From contig JBDVBY010000007.1 in the NCBI GenBank assembly GCA_039942715.1, forward strand, positions 186,001-250,000: a DNA stretch of 64,000 bases, read 5' to 3'. The position numbers were made by a program, and so were the translations under genes. Source of the DNA: JABDJX01 sp039942715 (lineage in GTDB: Bacteria; Pseudomonadota; Alphaproteobacteria; Rhodobacterales; Rhodobacteraceae). The notes under the pieces are model-generated. The model was not told the DNA's origin. It was given only the letters and a program-made list of their open reading frames with translations, and did not search any database. Shown piece after piece: positions 16,157 through 24,837 of this stretch; positions within the stretch are counted from its first letter, which is position 1; each line of letters starts with the position of its first letter.

Positions 16157-16807
16157 ATGAAAAAAAACAAGTTAGGTGCTTTGAGCCAAAGGCTCTGGGA
16201 ATTGTTCGAGGATCACTCTAGCCATGCTAAGGATTTTCGTAGAGCGGACATGGATGAAATTGCAATGGTGGCCAAGGCTTGCGGCAACCTGCTCCCAGAA
16301 CGGCTTCAAAAATTGATAATCGATTACGACACAAGCTTTAGCGGAACCGTAGGTGCCAACGCTCAATTCCTTGAGAGAGCATTGCGTATATTTGAAGTTG
16401 ATTCCTCGCTCCCTGAAACAGAAGTGATTTCGGACAACGAGGAGCTGCTCCCCACATTTTCGCTAACTGAAAAAGACAAAGAGCGTGTTTTGAAACTATG
16501 CGGCGACATGCGAAAAATTGTTTTCGCATCTACGGACTTTGATGAACCACATAAGAAACGATTGCTAAATCGAATAGCTGCAATTGAAAAACAGGTATAT
16601 TCGCCGCGAGGACTGTTTGACGTGGTTCTCGGAGGGGTGTCTGACACAGGTGAAACGCTGGGAAAATTTGGTAAGGACATCAAGCCGCTCACCGAACGTA
16701 TGTCGGAAATTGCGAAAATTACCCGTCATGGGACAAAGCAATATGATCAAATTCCGGCTCCTGAGGAAATCAAGAAACTGCCTGCTCCAGAAGAATCAGA
16801 CGAGTGA
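16157..16807 (+). CDS. Hypothetical protein, AT-rich orphan behind parE
   Basis: A 216-residue soluble, mostly helical and charged protein that I do not recognise. The C-terminal third (GLFDVVLGGVSDTGETLGKF, then DIKPLTERMSEIAKITRHG) looks like a conserved module, and the tail repeats PAPEE twice (IPAPEEIKKLPAPEE). It begins 15 nt after the parE stop in an A-rich stretch. Its base composition and codon use (many AAA, ATT and TTT) differ clearly from parE and the following nuclease, which suggests recent acquisition. It may be read through from parE; no separate promoter is obvious. Confidence 0.65.
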   Translation: MKKNKLGALSQRLWELFEDHSSHAKDFRRADMDEIAMVAKACGNLLPERLQKLIIDYDTSFSGTVGANAQFLERALRIFEVDSSLPETEVISDNEELLPTFSLTEKDKERVLKLCGDMRKIVFASTDFDEPHKKRLLNRIAAIEKQVYSPRGLFDVVLGGVSDTGETLGKFGKDIKPLTERMSEIAKITRHGTKQYDQIPAPEEIKKLPAPEESDE

Positions 16808-16826
16808 CTAACCTGGGAGAGGCCGA

Positions 16827-16842
16827 CCCTCCCATGGGAGGG
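16827..16842. repeat. Perfect 16-bp palindrome
   Basis: CCCTCCCATGGGAGGG is its own reverse complement. It lies 20 nt after the stop of the AT-rich orphan and before the convergent nuclease gene. No T-run follows on either side, so a protein-binding site or a relic is as likely as a terminator. Confidence 0.5.
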
Positions 16843-16971
16843 CGCATTGCAACGCCTCAATCTAGAATCCCCGCCCGATGACTATTGAGAGATAAAGCAC
16901 TCACGCTCAAACCAATCAAAGCGCCATCCCAAGGCTCGCGCGCGCCCGGTCTGCTCGCCCTAACGTCACCG

Positions 16972-17595
16972 TCACCTCGGCGCACGCCACCCAGCCGCAA
17001 TCGCCTGATCCTCGCTACAGAACCAACGCTCGCCTTTGCCCGTGTTGATCTGCGTCCGCCCATACCATGGCGACCATGGCGCGTGGTAAATCCGGCCACT
17101 GTCCGAGATGTTCCCCTTAATCGGGCAGCCATCCGGGGCCGCTTGTTCAGCTGCTTCCCAGCGGTCGCGGCGAAACTCCCACGGCGGGGTAAAGCGTCCG
17201 CGCCACACGCCCACATCGCGCGCCTTCGCGACCTCTTCCGCATCGACATAGGCGGTCGAGTACTGCCGAAACGCCCAGGCCATCCCATCGTCGACCATCG
17301 CGGCCCCGACGTCGCGCCCTTCGGCAAAGCAGGTCGCGATCATCCGGCCATACCCGTCCTGCCCAAGCGCGTCACAGGTCACATTGCGGCCCTTCACGAT
17401 CTCGACCAGCGCCTCGGTCGCCTGCGCCCCACAGTTCCAGTCACCGCATTTCTGCCCATGCTCTGGCGCGTCAATCCCGTTCAGGCGGAACACCTTGCCG
17501 TCCATCTCCAAAGTGTCGCCATCGACCACGCGCACCTCTGCCGCCGCCGCAATGGCACAGCACAGCAAAACACAGATCGCAAAAATGCGTCGCAT
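16972..17595 (-). CDS. Secreted thermonuclease-family (SNase-like) nuclease
   Basis: A 207-residue protein with a signal peptide (MRRIFAICVLLCCAIAAAAE). The OB-fold staphylococcal nuclease domain (about 21-125) has VDGDTLEMDGKVFRLNGIDA with R37, D42 and E45 at the catalytic positions, and GYGR with R84. A C-terminal module (about 155-206) with DGCPIKGNIS, IYHAPWSPWYGRT and WFCSEDQAIAAGW matches the 'sunset' domain that accompanies secreted nucleases. It should degrade extracellular or periplasmic DNA/RNA. The start at 17595 keeps the signal peptide intact; the frame is open to 17655. It is divergent from lolC. Confidence 0.85.
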   Translation of the reverse strand: MRRIFAICVLLCCAIAAAAEVRVVDGDTLEMDGKVFRLNGIDAPEHGQKCGDWNCGAQATEALVEIVKGRNVTCDALGQDGYGRMIATCFAEGRDVGAAMVDDGMAWAFRQYSTAYVDAEEVAKARDVGVWRGRFTPPWEFRRDRWEAAEQAAPDGCPIKGNISDSGRIYHAPWSPWYGRTQINTGKGERWFCSEDQAIAAGWRAPR

Positions 17596-17694
17596 CCCGA
17601 TCAAACCTCTCTCACCACCGATGACGAGTCTAAGAACGGCGTTCGATCGGCGCAAGATGGCCCGTTAAGGTTGGTTAATCGCCCGCACGGACGC

Positions 17695-17738
17695 ACCTAC
17701 GTAATACCGACGTTATACCGACGTAAAACCTACGTGGC
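17695..17738. promoter_or_regulatory. Array of four 11-bp direct repeats, ACC(T/G)ACGTnnn
   Basis: ACCTACGTAAT, ACCGACGTTAT, ACCGACGTAAA and ACCTACGTGGC follow each other without gaps, and a degraded fifth unit (ACCGAAGGGCG) comes next. The period is close to one helical turn. Each unit holds an ACGT core, itself palindromic. It lies between the nuclease and lolC starts, 80-130 nt upstream of lolC. Confidence 0.6.
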
Positions 17739-17820
17739 ACCGAAGGGCGGAATCGCTCGGATTGGCGCACCTTGACCATCCCACTTAGGCGGTCCATTGA
17801 AGGGGAAAACCGGAGCAGTC

Positions 17821-19104
17821 ATGGCCACGCCTTCGCCGTTCTCAAAGTTCGAATTTCTTATTGCCTGGCGGTACTTACGCGCCAAACGCGCCGAGGGCGG
17901 CGTGTCGGTGATGACGTGGATATCCCTCATCGGAATAACCCTCGCAGTCGCCGCGCTGATCATAACCCTGGCAGTCCGCGCAGGCTTCCGAGACGAATTC
18001 GTCTCCACAATCCTAGGAGCCAACGCCCACACCACCGTCTACTCCGCCGCCTATCGTACTGAAAACGGGGGGCTTTCTCGTACGATTCCTGAGTACGCCG
18101 CGTGGGCCGAAGCGCTGCGTGGCGTTGATGGCGTAACTCGCGTTGCACCGCTGGTGAAGGGGCAGGTGATGGCCGTTCACAAGGACTCCAACACCGGCAT
18201 GGAGGTCTTTGGCATCGCCCGCGACGACCTTGAACAGATCGACCGGATCGCCGATCCCGAAACCTCACTTGGAAGTCTGGAAGAGTTTGAAAACGGCATC
18301 GCAATAGGCCAAGAAGCTGCGCGATCCTTGGGGGTCACGATTGGCGACGTCATTAGAGTAATTAACCCAACCGGAAGCCGCAGCGCTTTTGGCACAAGCC
18401 CGCGTGTGAATGAGTACTTCGTGACGTACATCTTCAATTCGGGCCGTTATGATATCGATAAAACAAGGGCTTATCTACCGTTCACAGAAGCTCAGGTATA
18501 CTTCAATCGCGAAGGTGTGGCTGACGAATTAGAGGTCAATGTTGACGATCCCGAGAAGATCGAAGACATCTCGCCAGCGCTTTTGGCCGCTGTCGGCGAC
18601 CGCGGATTGACTTGGTCTTGGAAGCAGTCCGCAGGTGGTTTCTTGCGCGCATTAGAAGTCGAAGACACCGTGATGTTCGTGTTGATGAGCGTGCTTGTCC
18701 TCATCGCCTCGATGAACATCATCAGCGGGCTTGTAATGCTGGTCAAAAACAAGGGTCGCGACATCGGAATCCTGCGCACTATGGGTCTCACCGAAGGCTC
18801 AATCATGCGCGTGTTTTTCCTCACGGGAGCGCTTGTCGGTACGCTCGGCACTTTGTTTGGCGTCATTATCGGCTGTCTGTTTGCGGTCTACTTCGATCAA
18901 ATCTTAGCCTTTGTTAACGGCGCGGCGGGCGGCGGCGTTTGGGATGCGTCAACGCGCGGCATCTACAAATTGCCGGCGAAATTAGAATGGGGCGATGTGT
19001 TCTCTGCGGTGGCGCTCTCGCTGATACTGAGTTGGGGTATAACGCTTTTTCCTGCGCGTCGTGCGGCACGTATGAACCCGGTTGAGGCATTGCGTTATGA
19101 GTGA
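17821..19104 (+). CDS. lolC: Lipoprotein-releasing ABC transporter permease LolC/LolE
   Basis: An inner-membrane permease of 427 residues with the LolCE topology: an N-terminal transmembrane segment (about 25-50), a large periplasmic domain (about 50-270) and three C-terminal segments. FEFLIAWRYLRAKR and SVMTWISLIGITLAVAALI at the start and FPARRAARMNPVEALRYE at the end are family signatures. With LolD it frees lipoproteins from the inner membrane and passes them to LolA. A single permease gene, probably acting as a homodimer, is usual in alphaproteobacteria. ATG at 17821 has a GGAGCAGTC ribosome-binding site. Confidence 0.92.
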   Translation: MATPSPFSKFEFLIAWRYLRAKRAEGGVSVMTWISLIGITLAVAALIITLAVRAGFRDEFVSTILGANAHTTVYSAAYRTENGGLSRTIPEYAAWAEALRGVDGVTRVAPLVKGQVMAVHKDSNTGMEVFGIARDDLEQIDRIADPETSLGSLEEFENGIAIGQEAARSLGVTIGDVIRVINPTGSRSAFGTSPRVNEYFVTYIFNSGRYDIDKTRAYLPFTEAQVYFNREGVADELEVNVDDPEKIEDISPALLAAVGDRGLTWSWKQSAGGFLRALEVEDTVMFVLMSVLVLIASMNIISGLVMLVKNKGRDIGILRTMGLTEGSIMRVFFLTGALVGTLGTLFGVIIGCLFAVYFDQILAFVNGAAGGGVWDASTRGIYKLPAKLEWGDVFSAVALSLILSWGITLFPARRAARMNPVEALRYE

Positions 19105-19771
19105 TGCGCTGCGCCTTGAAGGCGTCTCCAAGGCCTACAATTCGGGCAAACCGAATGAACTGCGCGTTTTGAACGAAGCGGACCTAACCCTTGCCCCGGG
19201 CGAGGTCGTGGCCCTTGTGGCGCCTTCTGGCGCAGGTAAATCGACGCTGCTTCATATCGCCGGATTGCTCGACAGTACAGATCATGGGCGCGTGTCGATC
19301 TATGGGACTGATATGACAGGGCTTTCTGATGCGCGACGTACGGCTGCGCGGCGAGAGGATGTTGGTTTCATCTATCAATTTCACCATCTTTTGCCCGAGT
19401 TCTCGGCGCTTGAAAACATCGTGCTTCCCCAGCTTGCCAATGGCGTTGACGAGGCAAAAGCGCGCGCCCACGCGTTAACACTTATGAACAAAGTCGGCGT
19501 TGAGAACCGTGCCAACAACCGTCCCGCAGCGCTTTCGGGTGGGGAACAACAGCGCGTTGCCTTTTGTCGTGCGTTGGCCAACACGCCGCGTATTCTGCTT
19601 GCCGACGAGCCGACAGGAAACCTTGATCCGGCGACGTCCGACACGGTTTTTGCCGCCCTGATGGAAGTGGTTCGCGACACAGGGCTGTCGGCGCTTATCG
19701 CAACGCACAACCCTGAATTGGCCGCGCGGATGGATCGAACAGTGCGGCTCGACTCAGGACGATTGACGTAA
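19097..19771 (+). CDS. lolD: Lipoprotein-releasing ABC transporter ATPase LolD
   Basis: A 224-residue ATP-binding subunit. The motifs are Walker A VAPSGAGKSTLLH (with A in place of the usual G at position 2), the Q-loop in YQFHHLLPEF, signature LSGGEQQR and Walker B ILLADEPTGNLD. The HHLLPEFSALENI segment is typical for LolD. Its start overlaps the end of lolC by 8 nt, so the two are translated together. Confidence 0.95.
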   Translation: MSDALRLEGVSKAYNSGKPNELRVLNEADLTLAPGEVVALVAPSGAGKSTLLHIAGLLDSTDHGRVSIYGTDMTGLSDARRTAARREDVGFIYQFHHLLPEFSALENIVLPQLANGVDEAKARAHALTLMNKVGVENRANNRPAALSGGEQQRVAFCRALANTPRILLADEPTGNLDPATSDTVFAALMEVVRDTGLSALIATHNPELAARMDRTVRLDSGRLT

Positions 19772-19863
19772 AGTCAGCGCGTTTAGAAAATCCAAGACAG
19801 TTGTGCGTTTTTGTGACATAAGGCGTCAAAAGGGAGTGGCGTGCGCAAGCGCGTCTGACTTGG

Positions 19864-19893
19864 CCGGGCCTGCAAGGTGCCCGGTTTTTCTTT
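19864..19893 (+). terminator. Rho-independent terminator of lolCD
   Basis: CCGGGC, CTGCAAGGT loop and GCCCGG are followed by TTTTTCTTTTTC. Confidence 0.8.
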
Positions 19894-19914
19894 TTCTTCA
19901 AAGACTTTAGGCGA

Positions 19915-21396
19915 TCATTCGGCGGCTTTTAACGTAAAGCCTTTTTCGATCTGATCCGCAGGTGCGACGGGGTATTCGCCTGAGAAGCAGGCGTCGCAAT
20001 ACTGCGGTGCATCTGTGTTGCGCCCTTTTGCCTCGCCGACGGCGCGGTACAATCCATCCAGAGAAATAAACTTCAGCGAGTCCACCTGAAGATGCTCGCA
20101 CATCTCTTCTTCGGACATCGTGGCTGCCAAAAGCTTCTCGCGCTGTGGGGTATCGACGCCGTAAAAACAAGGCCATGCCGTCGGGGGCGATGCGATGCGG
20201 AAATGCACTTCGGCCGCACCCGCATCCAAAATCATTTCTTTAATCTTGCGGCTGGTGGTGCCGCGCACAACGCTGTCATCGACCAAAATCACGCGTTTAC
20301 CTTTAATAAGCGCGCGGTTCACATTCAGCTTCAGGCGCACGCCCATGTTGCGGATCTGCTCGGTTGGCTCGATGAACGTACGGCCCATATATTGGTTGCG
20401 GATGATGCCCATCGCGTAAGGGATGCCGCTTTGTCGGCTGTACCCGATCGCCGCAGGCGTGCCGCTATCGGGAACAGGGCACACCAGATCAGCGTCAACA
20501 GGGGCTTCTTTGGCCAGTTCTTCGCCAATTGCAGAGCGCGTCTCATAAACAGAGCGTCCCCCAAGCGAGCTGTCGGGGCGCGAGAAGTAGACGTGCTCAA
20601 ATATACAGAAACGGGAACTCTTGCGCTCGAACGGGTGGTGGGTGGTCAGCTTGTCGTTCTCAACCACAACCATTTCGCCCGGTTCGATCTCGCGGACGAA
20701 GTCAGCGCCTATGATATCCAAAGCGCAGGTTTCCGAGGCAATTGCCCAGCCTTCATCGCCGATGCGACCAAGTACAAGCGGGCGCACACCCAACGGATCG
20801 CGCACACCAATCAGTTTGGTGCGGGTCATGGCAACGACGGAAAACGCGCCTTCGACGCGGCGCAGAGCGTCTTTCATCCGCTCAGGTACAGTTTTCTGCA
20901 AAGACCGCGCCATCAGGTGGATAATACATTCACTATCTGAGTGAGACTGAAAAATAGACCCGCGCTCGATTAGTTCGCGCCGCAGTGCATCTGCGTTTGT
21001 GATGTTGCCGTTGTGCGCAATCGCAGCTCCGCCCAAGGAAAACTCACCAAAGAACGGCTGCACATCGCGAATTTGTGTCGCGCCTTTAGATCCGGCGGTC
21101 GAGTATCGCACGTGGCCAATTCCCAAAGAGCCGGGCAGGTGGTTGATCACGTTCACATTGGTAAAGTTATCGCGCACCAGGCCAAATTTGCGCACAGCAT
21201 TAAAGCCGGTGTCTGGTTCATAAGTGACGATGCCACCTGCTTCTTGCCCGCGATGTTGCAGGGCGTGAAGGCCAAGGGCGACGAAATTTGCGGCATCTTT
21301 GACGCCGATAACGCCGAAAACACCGCATTCTTCACGAAGCTTGTCATCGTCGAATGGGTCGGTCGTCAGGGCGCGGGGCGTACTGGGATCAGACAT
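19915..21396 (-). CDS. purF: Amidophosphoribosyltransferase
   Basis: The first enzyme of purine synthesis: PRPP plus glutamine to 5-phosphoribosylamine. The protein has 493 residues from ATG at 21396. The N-terminal Ntn glutaminase begins at C24 (LREECGVFGVIG) after a 23-residue propeptide that should be removed. The PRPP-binding loop is VILVDDSVVRGTTS. A TTG at 21432 would extend the protein by 12 residues and is less likely. The gene follows radA-cvpA in the same direction but is separated from them by the cvpA terminator and a 640-nt gap, so it should have its own leader. Confidence 0.95.
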   Translation of the reverse strand: MSDPSTPRALTTDPFDDDKLREECGVFGVIGVKDAANFVALGLHALQHRGQEAGGIVTYEPDTGFNAVRKFGLVRDNFTNVNVINHLPGSLGIGHVRYSTAGSKGATQIRDVQPFFGEFSLGGAAIAHNGNITNADALRRELIERGSIFQSHSDSECIIHLMARSLQKTVPERMKDALRRVEGAFSVVAMTRTKLIGVRDPLGVRPLVLGRIGDEGWAIASETCALDIIGADFVREIEPGEMVVVENDKLTTHHPFERKSSRFCIFEHVYFSRPDSSLGGRSVYETRSAIGEELAKEAPVDADLVCPVPDSGTPAAIGYSRQSGIPYAMGIIRNQYMGRTFIEPTEQIRNMGVRLKLNVNRALIKGKRVILVDDSVVRGTTSRKIKEMILDAGAAEVHFRIASPPTAWPCFYGVDTPQREKLLAATMSEEEMCEHLQVDSLKFISLDGLYRAVGEAKGRNTDAPQYCDACFSGEYPVAPADQIEKGFTLKAAE

Positions 21397-21493
21397 CAAA
21401 CATAAAGCGTTCAGACTCGTTGGCAGCGGCAAGCGCTTTTGTCTTACTGTGTCTCTGGGTAGGTGGCAAACAACGATTTCACCAAATGTGGAA

Positions 21494-21630
21494 AGCCCGC
21501 CAAAAATTGACGGGCTCTCTCGTATTATTGCACCGGACAGGTGACACTTTTAAACCGGGCACACTCAAAAACCAAACACCGGTCACCGCCCTTGGGGGAG
21601 GCGTCGGGAGCCTCGCAGCTTCCCGACGCC
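21494..21630 (-). promoter_or_regulatory. Structured leader upstream of purF, possible attenuator or small RNA
   Basis: On the minus strand three stem-loops follow each other: a perfect 10-bp hairpin GGCGTCGGGA/TCCCGACGCC (21630-21600), GGTGAC/GTCACC enclosing 36 nt (21587-21540), and AGCCCGTC, AATTTTT, GGCGGGCT followed by TTCC (21516-21494). The last looks like a weak terminator about 100 nt before the purF start. In the rest of the gap (21433-21986) I see no convincing gene; the short open frames there lack ribosome-binding sites and family likeness. Confidence 0.4.
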
Positions 21631-21986
21631 AAACTCACTCACTCGCTACACGGTTTCGTAAGGAACGTCCCTCGATCCCGTTTACAAGAACATGTATGCC
21701 AGCGCGGCGCGGCAGCAGTTGGGCGCAAATCGCCAGCACTGGGGCAGGTTTATGAAGGGCGTTGGTTTCAAAGGCGTGATATTTATGCGCGGATTGATTG
21801 CGATGCGTGGACAATCCTGCGAATTCGAACAGCGCTGGTTCAATAAAGCAAAGAAAGCATGGGTTAACTGTGCCGAAGCGGCAAACAATCAAGACGCCTT
21901 GATAACCTTAAAATTAGTGGCAACCTTGCCTTAATCGCGGATTCTCGACTTCGTAAACAATCTGTTTCCAGTCCAAACTTGAACCC

Positions 21987-22019
21987 AAAAAAAAATGGGG
22001 AGCCAAAGCCCCCCATTTT
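21987..22019 (-). terminator. Rho-independent terminator of cvpA
   Basis: On the minus strand ATGGGGGGC, TTTG loop and GCTCCCCAT are followed by nine T residues. It lies 19 nt beyond the cvpA stop. Confidence 0.9.
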
Positions 22020-22037
22020 CCTACATCTTATGCGCGA

Positions 22038-22613
22038 TCAGTTGTCGTCGGCTGCACGTCCTGCAGAACACTGTCCGATCAAATCGTCGTAACGCTGTGC
22101 GATCCAGCCCGGTGCGTCTGCCGGGATTTGATCGTCAATCTTGTCAGACAATTGGCTGAAAACAACCGATGTGCGGCTGTCATCAACCATGGGAATTGGA
22201 TCAGAGACGATCACGCGCTCATAGATAATGAAGGCGATGGCGACCAATAGCACGCCGCGTGCGGCCCCAAACAAAAAGCCAAGGCCCTGATCAATACCGC
22301 CAAGGGCTGAGCGTTGCACGGCCCCTGCGAAAAGCGGTGTGAAGACCGAAAAGACGATCAACGCCAGTGCAAACACCGCCGCAAAGGCGGCGATCATCGC
22401 CAATTCGCATGAATTTCCAAGGAAATTGGACAGGACTGGCACCTGTTTCATCAGCGGCTCTGCGGAGGGCGCAAAAACATAGGCCACAACGGCGGCCAGA
22501 ATCCAGCCACCGATAGACAATGCTTCGCGCACAAAGCCGCGTGAAAAGGCCAAAACGGCCGAAATAATGATAATAACGGCCACAATGCCGTCGATGATAG
22601 TAAAGCCTTCCAT
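22038..22613 (-). CDS. cvpA: CvpA family membrane protein
   Basis: A 191-residue inner-membrane protein with four predicted helices (about 5-22, 30-50, 65-90, 105-130) and a soluble C-terminal tail. AVLAFSRGFVREALSIGGWI is the CvpA signature. In E. coli it is needed for colicin V production and sits before purF; here too it lies upstream of purF but with its own terminator. Its biochemical role is unclear; envelope stress tolerance is reported. It starts 33 nt after the radA stop, so radA and cvpA are one unit. Confidence 0.9.
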   Translation of the reverse strand: MEGFTIIDGIVAVIIIISAVLAFSRGFVREALSIGGWILAAVVAYVFAPSAEPLMKQVPVLSNFLGNSCELAMIAAFAAVFALALIVFSVFTPLFAGAVQRSALGGIDQGLGFLFGAARGVLLVAIAFIIYERVIVSDPIPMVDDSRTSVVFSQLSDKIDDQIPADAPGWIAQRYDDLIGQCSAGRAADDN

Positions 22614-22646
22614 AAGCTCGTCCGCCTTTTCTTGCCCCTTAAGCGC

Positions 22647-24011
22647 CTAGCCAGCGCCGAACACATCTCCGACAAGTGCTGCCAAATCTGGCAATTTCTG
22701 CACTTTTACGCCGGTTACATCGCCCGTTTTGCTTCTTTCTGGCAAAAGAGCCGCTTCAAACCCAAGTTTGGCCGCCTCTTTTAACCGCGTTTCTGATTGC
22801 CCAACGGGCCTTAGGCTTCCTGATAGGCTGATTTCGCCAAAAACGACAGTCCGCGCGGGCAAGGCCACATCTTCGCGTGCCGAAAGTAGCGCCGCGGCCA
22901 CAGCCATATCTGCAGCGGGTTCGGTGACGCGCAGGCCTCCTGCCACGTTTAAATACACATCCAAACCGGCAAAAGGGATGCCACAGCGTGCCTCAAGCAC
23001 GGCCAAAATCATCGAAAGCCGCCCGCCATCCCAGCCAACAACCGAGCGGCGCGCCTGTCCGGCGGGGGCGGGCGAGACGAGTGCTTGGAACTCGCACAAG
23101 ACGGGGCGCGTGCCTTCGATCCCGGCAAACACAGCCGATCCGGCAGTTGTCGCTTCGTGATCGGACAGGAATAACGCGGATGGGTTGGTGACCTGTGCGA
23201 GGCCTTCACTGGTCATTTCAAAGACGCCAATTTCGTCCGCCGGGCCAAATCGATTTTTAACGGCGCGCAAAATTCGGAACTGATGACCGCGCTCGCCTTC
23301 AAAATAGACCACTGTATCAACCATGTGCTCGACCACGCGCGGCCCTGCGATCTGACCTTCTTTGGTGACGTGCCCGACCAGAATGACGCTTATGCCGCGT
23401 TGTTTGGCGAAGGTTGTCAATTCATGAGCGGCAGAGCGCACCTGGCTGACAGAGCCGGGTGCGCTGTCGACCGTGTCCAGCCACATGGTTTGAATTGAAT
23501 CGATGATCGCCAGATCGGGGGATTCTTTTTCAAGCGTTGTCATAATGTTGCGCAGGTTTGTCTCGGCAGCTAATTTTACCGACGCGTTGCCAAGCCCAAG
23601 ACGTTGCGCGCGCATGCGCACCTGACTGGCCGCTTCTTCGCCCGAGACATAAACGCAATTTAGCCCCTGACCGGCGAAAGCAGCCGCGGCTTGCAGTAGT
23701 AGCGTTGATTTGCCGATGCCCGGATCACCGCCGACCAAAACTGCGCTGGACGGAACCAGACCGCCACCAAGAACGCGATCTAGTTCGGCAAGGCCCGACA
23801 TTGTACGCGGTGGTGGTGCGTCTTCGGTGGCCAAGTCGCCCAGAGCAATGGTTTTTCCGCGCGCGGCTCCAAGACCTTTGGACTTCGGACCTGCCGTGAG
23901 GGGCACGTCCTCTGATATGGTGTTCCACTGTCCGCAATCGTCGCAACGCCCGGACCATTTAGAATGGACCGCGCCACAACTTGCGCAGGTAAATGATGCT
24001 GCCTTTGCCAT
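22647..24011 (-). CDS. radA: DNA repair protein RadA
   Basis: A 454-residue RecA-like helicase that promotes branch migration in recombination. It has a zinc ribbon with C9, C12, C23 and C26, Walker A GGDPGIGKST, the RadA-specific KNRFG motif, and a C-terminal Lon-protease-like domain (about 290-454, with GLDVYLNVAGGLRV and ISLSGSLRPV). All elements are intact. radA-cvpA gene order is conserved in Rhodobacteraceae. Confidence 0.96.
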   Translation of the reverse strand: MAKAASFTCASCGAVHSKWSGRCDDCGQWNTISEDVPLTAGPKSKGLGAARGKTIALGDLATEDAPPPRTMSGLAELDRVLGGGLVPSSAVLVGGDPGIGKSTLLLQAAAAFAGQGLNCVYVSGEEAASQVRMRAQRLGLGNASVKLAAETNLRNIMTTLEKESPDLAIIDSIQTMWLDTVDSAPGSVSQVRSAAHELTTFAKQRGISVILVGHVTKEGQIAGPRVVEHMVDTVVYFEGERGHQFRILRAVKNRFGPADEIGVFEMTSEGLAQVTNPSALFLSDHEATTAGSAVFAGIEGTRPVLCEFQALVSPAPAGQARRSVVGWDGGRLSMILAVLEARCGIPFAGLDVYLNVAGGLRVTEPAADMAVAAALLSAREDVALPARTVVFGEISLSGSLRPVGQSETRLKEAAKLGFEAALLPERSKTGDVTGVKVQKLPDLAALVGDVFGAG

Positions 24012-24053
24012 GAGCGTCTACATGCCCGCGCATTGCCGGGCAGGCAAGCGGGT

Positions 24054-24707
24054 TCAGGCAGTGCCGGATGTTTTGATGAACGGAAGCTCGCTGATCGACG
24101 GTGCGGGCAATAGCTTTGGACGGCGTTCTTCAGTTGATTTGTTGCGGCGCATTTCGCGCGCAACGTCTAGCACCGATTTCTTGCCAATTGACTGAGGTTC
24201 GTCCTTTTGGGCAATAGTTTCGGTTTCAACGCTCTCAACGGGAACCGCTGTTAGCACATGCGACTTTTTAGGGGACGGTGCATCAGCAGCATTCGCAGGT
24301 GTGCGGTGACTGAACACTGGCATGGGCAGGTCGACGACAGGATCGCTTAAGATGAGAGGAGCTGGCGCAGCTTGACGCGTCTTGAACAAGACAGCTGAGA
24401 GATCAGCAATGTCGGCGTCATAGGACCGTTTGCGCGACACGTCACATATGGTGGTCACGCCATACCAGATCGCCGGGCAAAAGGAGGCAAGGACAAAGAA
24501 TATCCAACTAGATGCACTAATTCCCAACGCCCAAGGCAAGAGCCCGGCTGTGGTGACCGCGGCAAAAAGGCAAGTGACGGCATAAATCCAGGCATTGGAA
24601 GAGATTGATTTGGTCAATCGACGAAATGCCAATCCGCCAACAACGACGGGTAGCAAAACGACAAAGCTTGTAAAAAACAGCTGTAGCAGCAGAGTAAGAG
24701 CGTCCAT
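24054..24707 (-). CDS. Hypothetical membrane protein with cytoplasmic tail
   Basis: A 217-residue protein with three hydrophobic segments (about 5-27, 38-58, 64-85) followed by a 130-residue hydrophilic, proline-rich, probably disordered tail ending in KLLPAPSISELPFIKTSG. I do not recognise it. It lies 42 nt before radA and 130 nt after the rraA-like gene on the same strand, so it may be in the radA transcript. Confidence 0.65.
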   Translation of the reverse strand: MDALTLLLQLFFTSFVVLLPVVVGGLAFRRLTKSISSNAWIYAVTCLFAAVTTAGLLPWALGISASSWIFFVLASFCPAIWYGVTTICDVSRKRSYDADIADLSAVLFKTRQAAPAPLILSDPVVDLPMPVFSHRTPANAADAPSPKKSHVLTAVPVESVETETIAQKDEPQSIGKKSVLDVAREMRRNKSTEERRPKLLPAPSISELPFIKTSGTA

Positions 24708-24837
24708 TTACGACTCCATTTGCCACCCCTCGTGGGCGCATCTGACATCATTGTCGTTAAAAAAGTGTAACTCGTATCTGGGATTGTTTCCAAAATGGAA
24801 CCACAGAGTTGAATGGTTGCACAAATGCAACCTCGGC

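Noticed and set aside
17665..17678. TTAA-N6-TTAA resembling a CtrA box
   Set aside because: The spacing is six rather than the seven of the consensus, and the context gives no support.
20092..20940. 282-codon plus-strand open frame
   Set aside because: Antisense to purF, which is unambiguous; basic low-complexity translation.
21692..21934. 80-codon plus-strand open frame in the purF-cvpA gap
   Set aside because: No convincing ribosome-binding site, no recognisable fold, and an equally long frame on the other strand.
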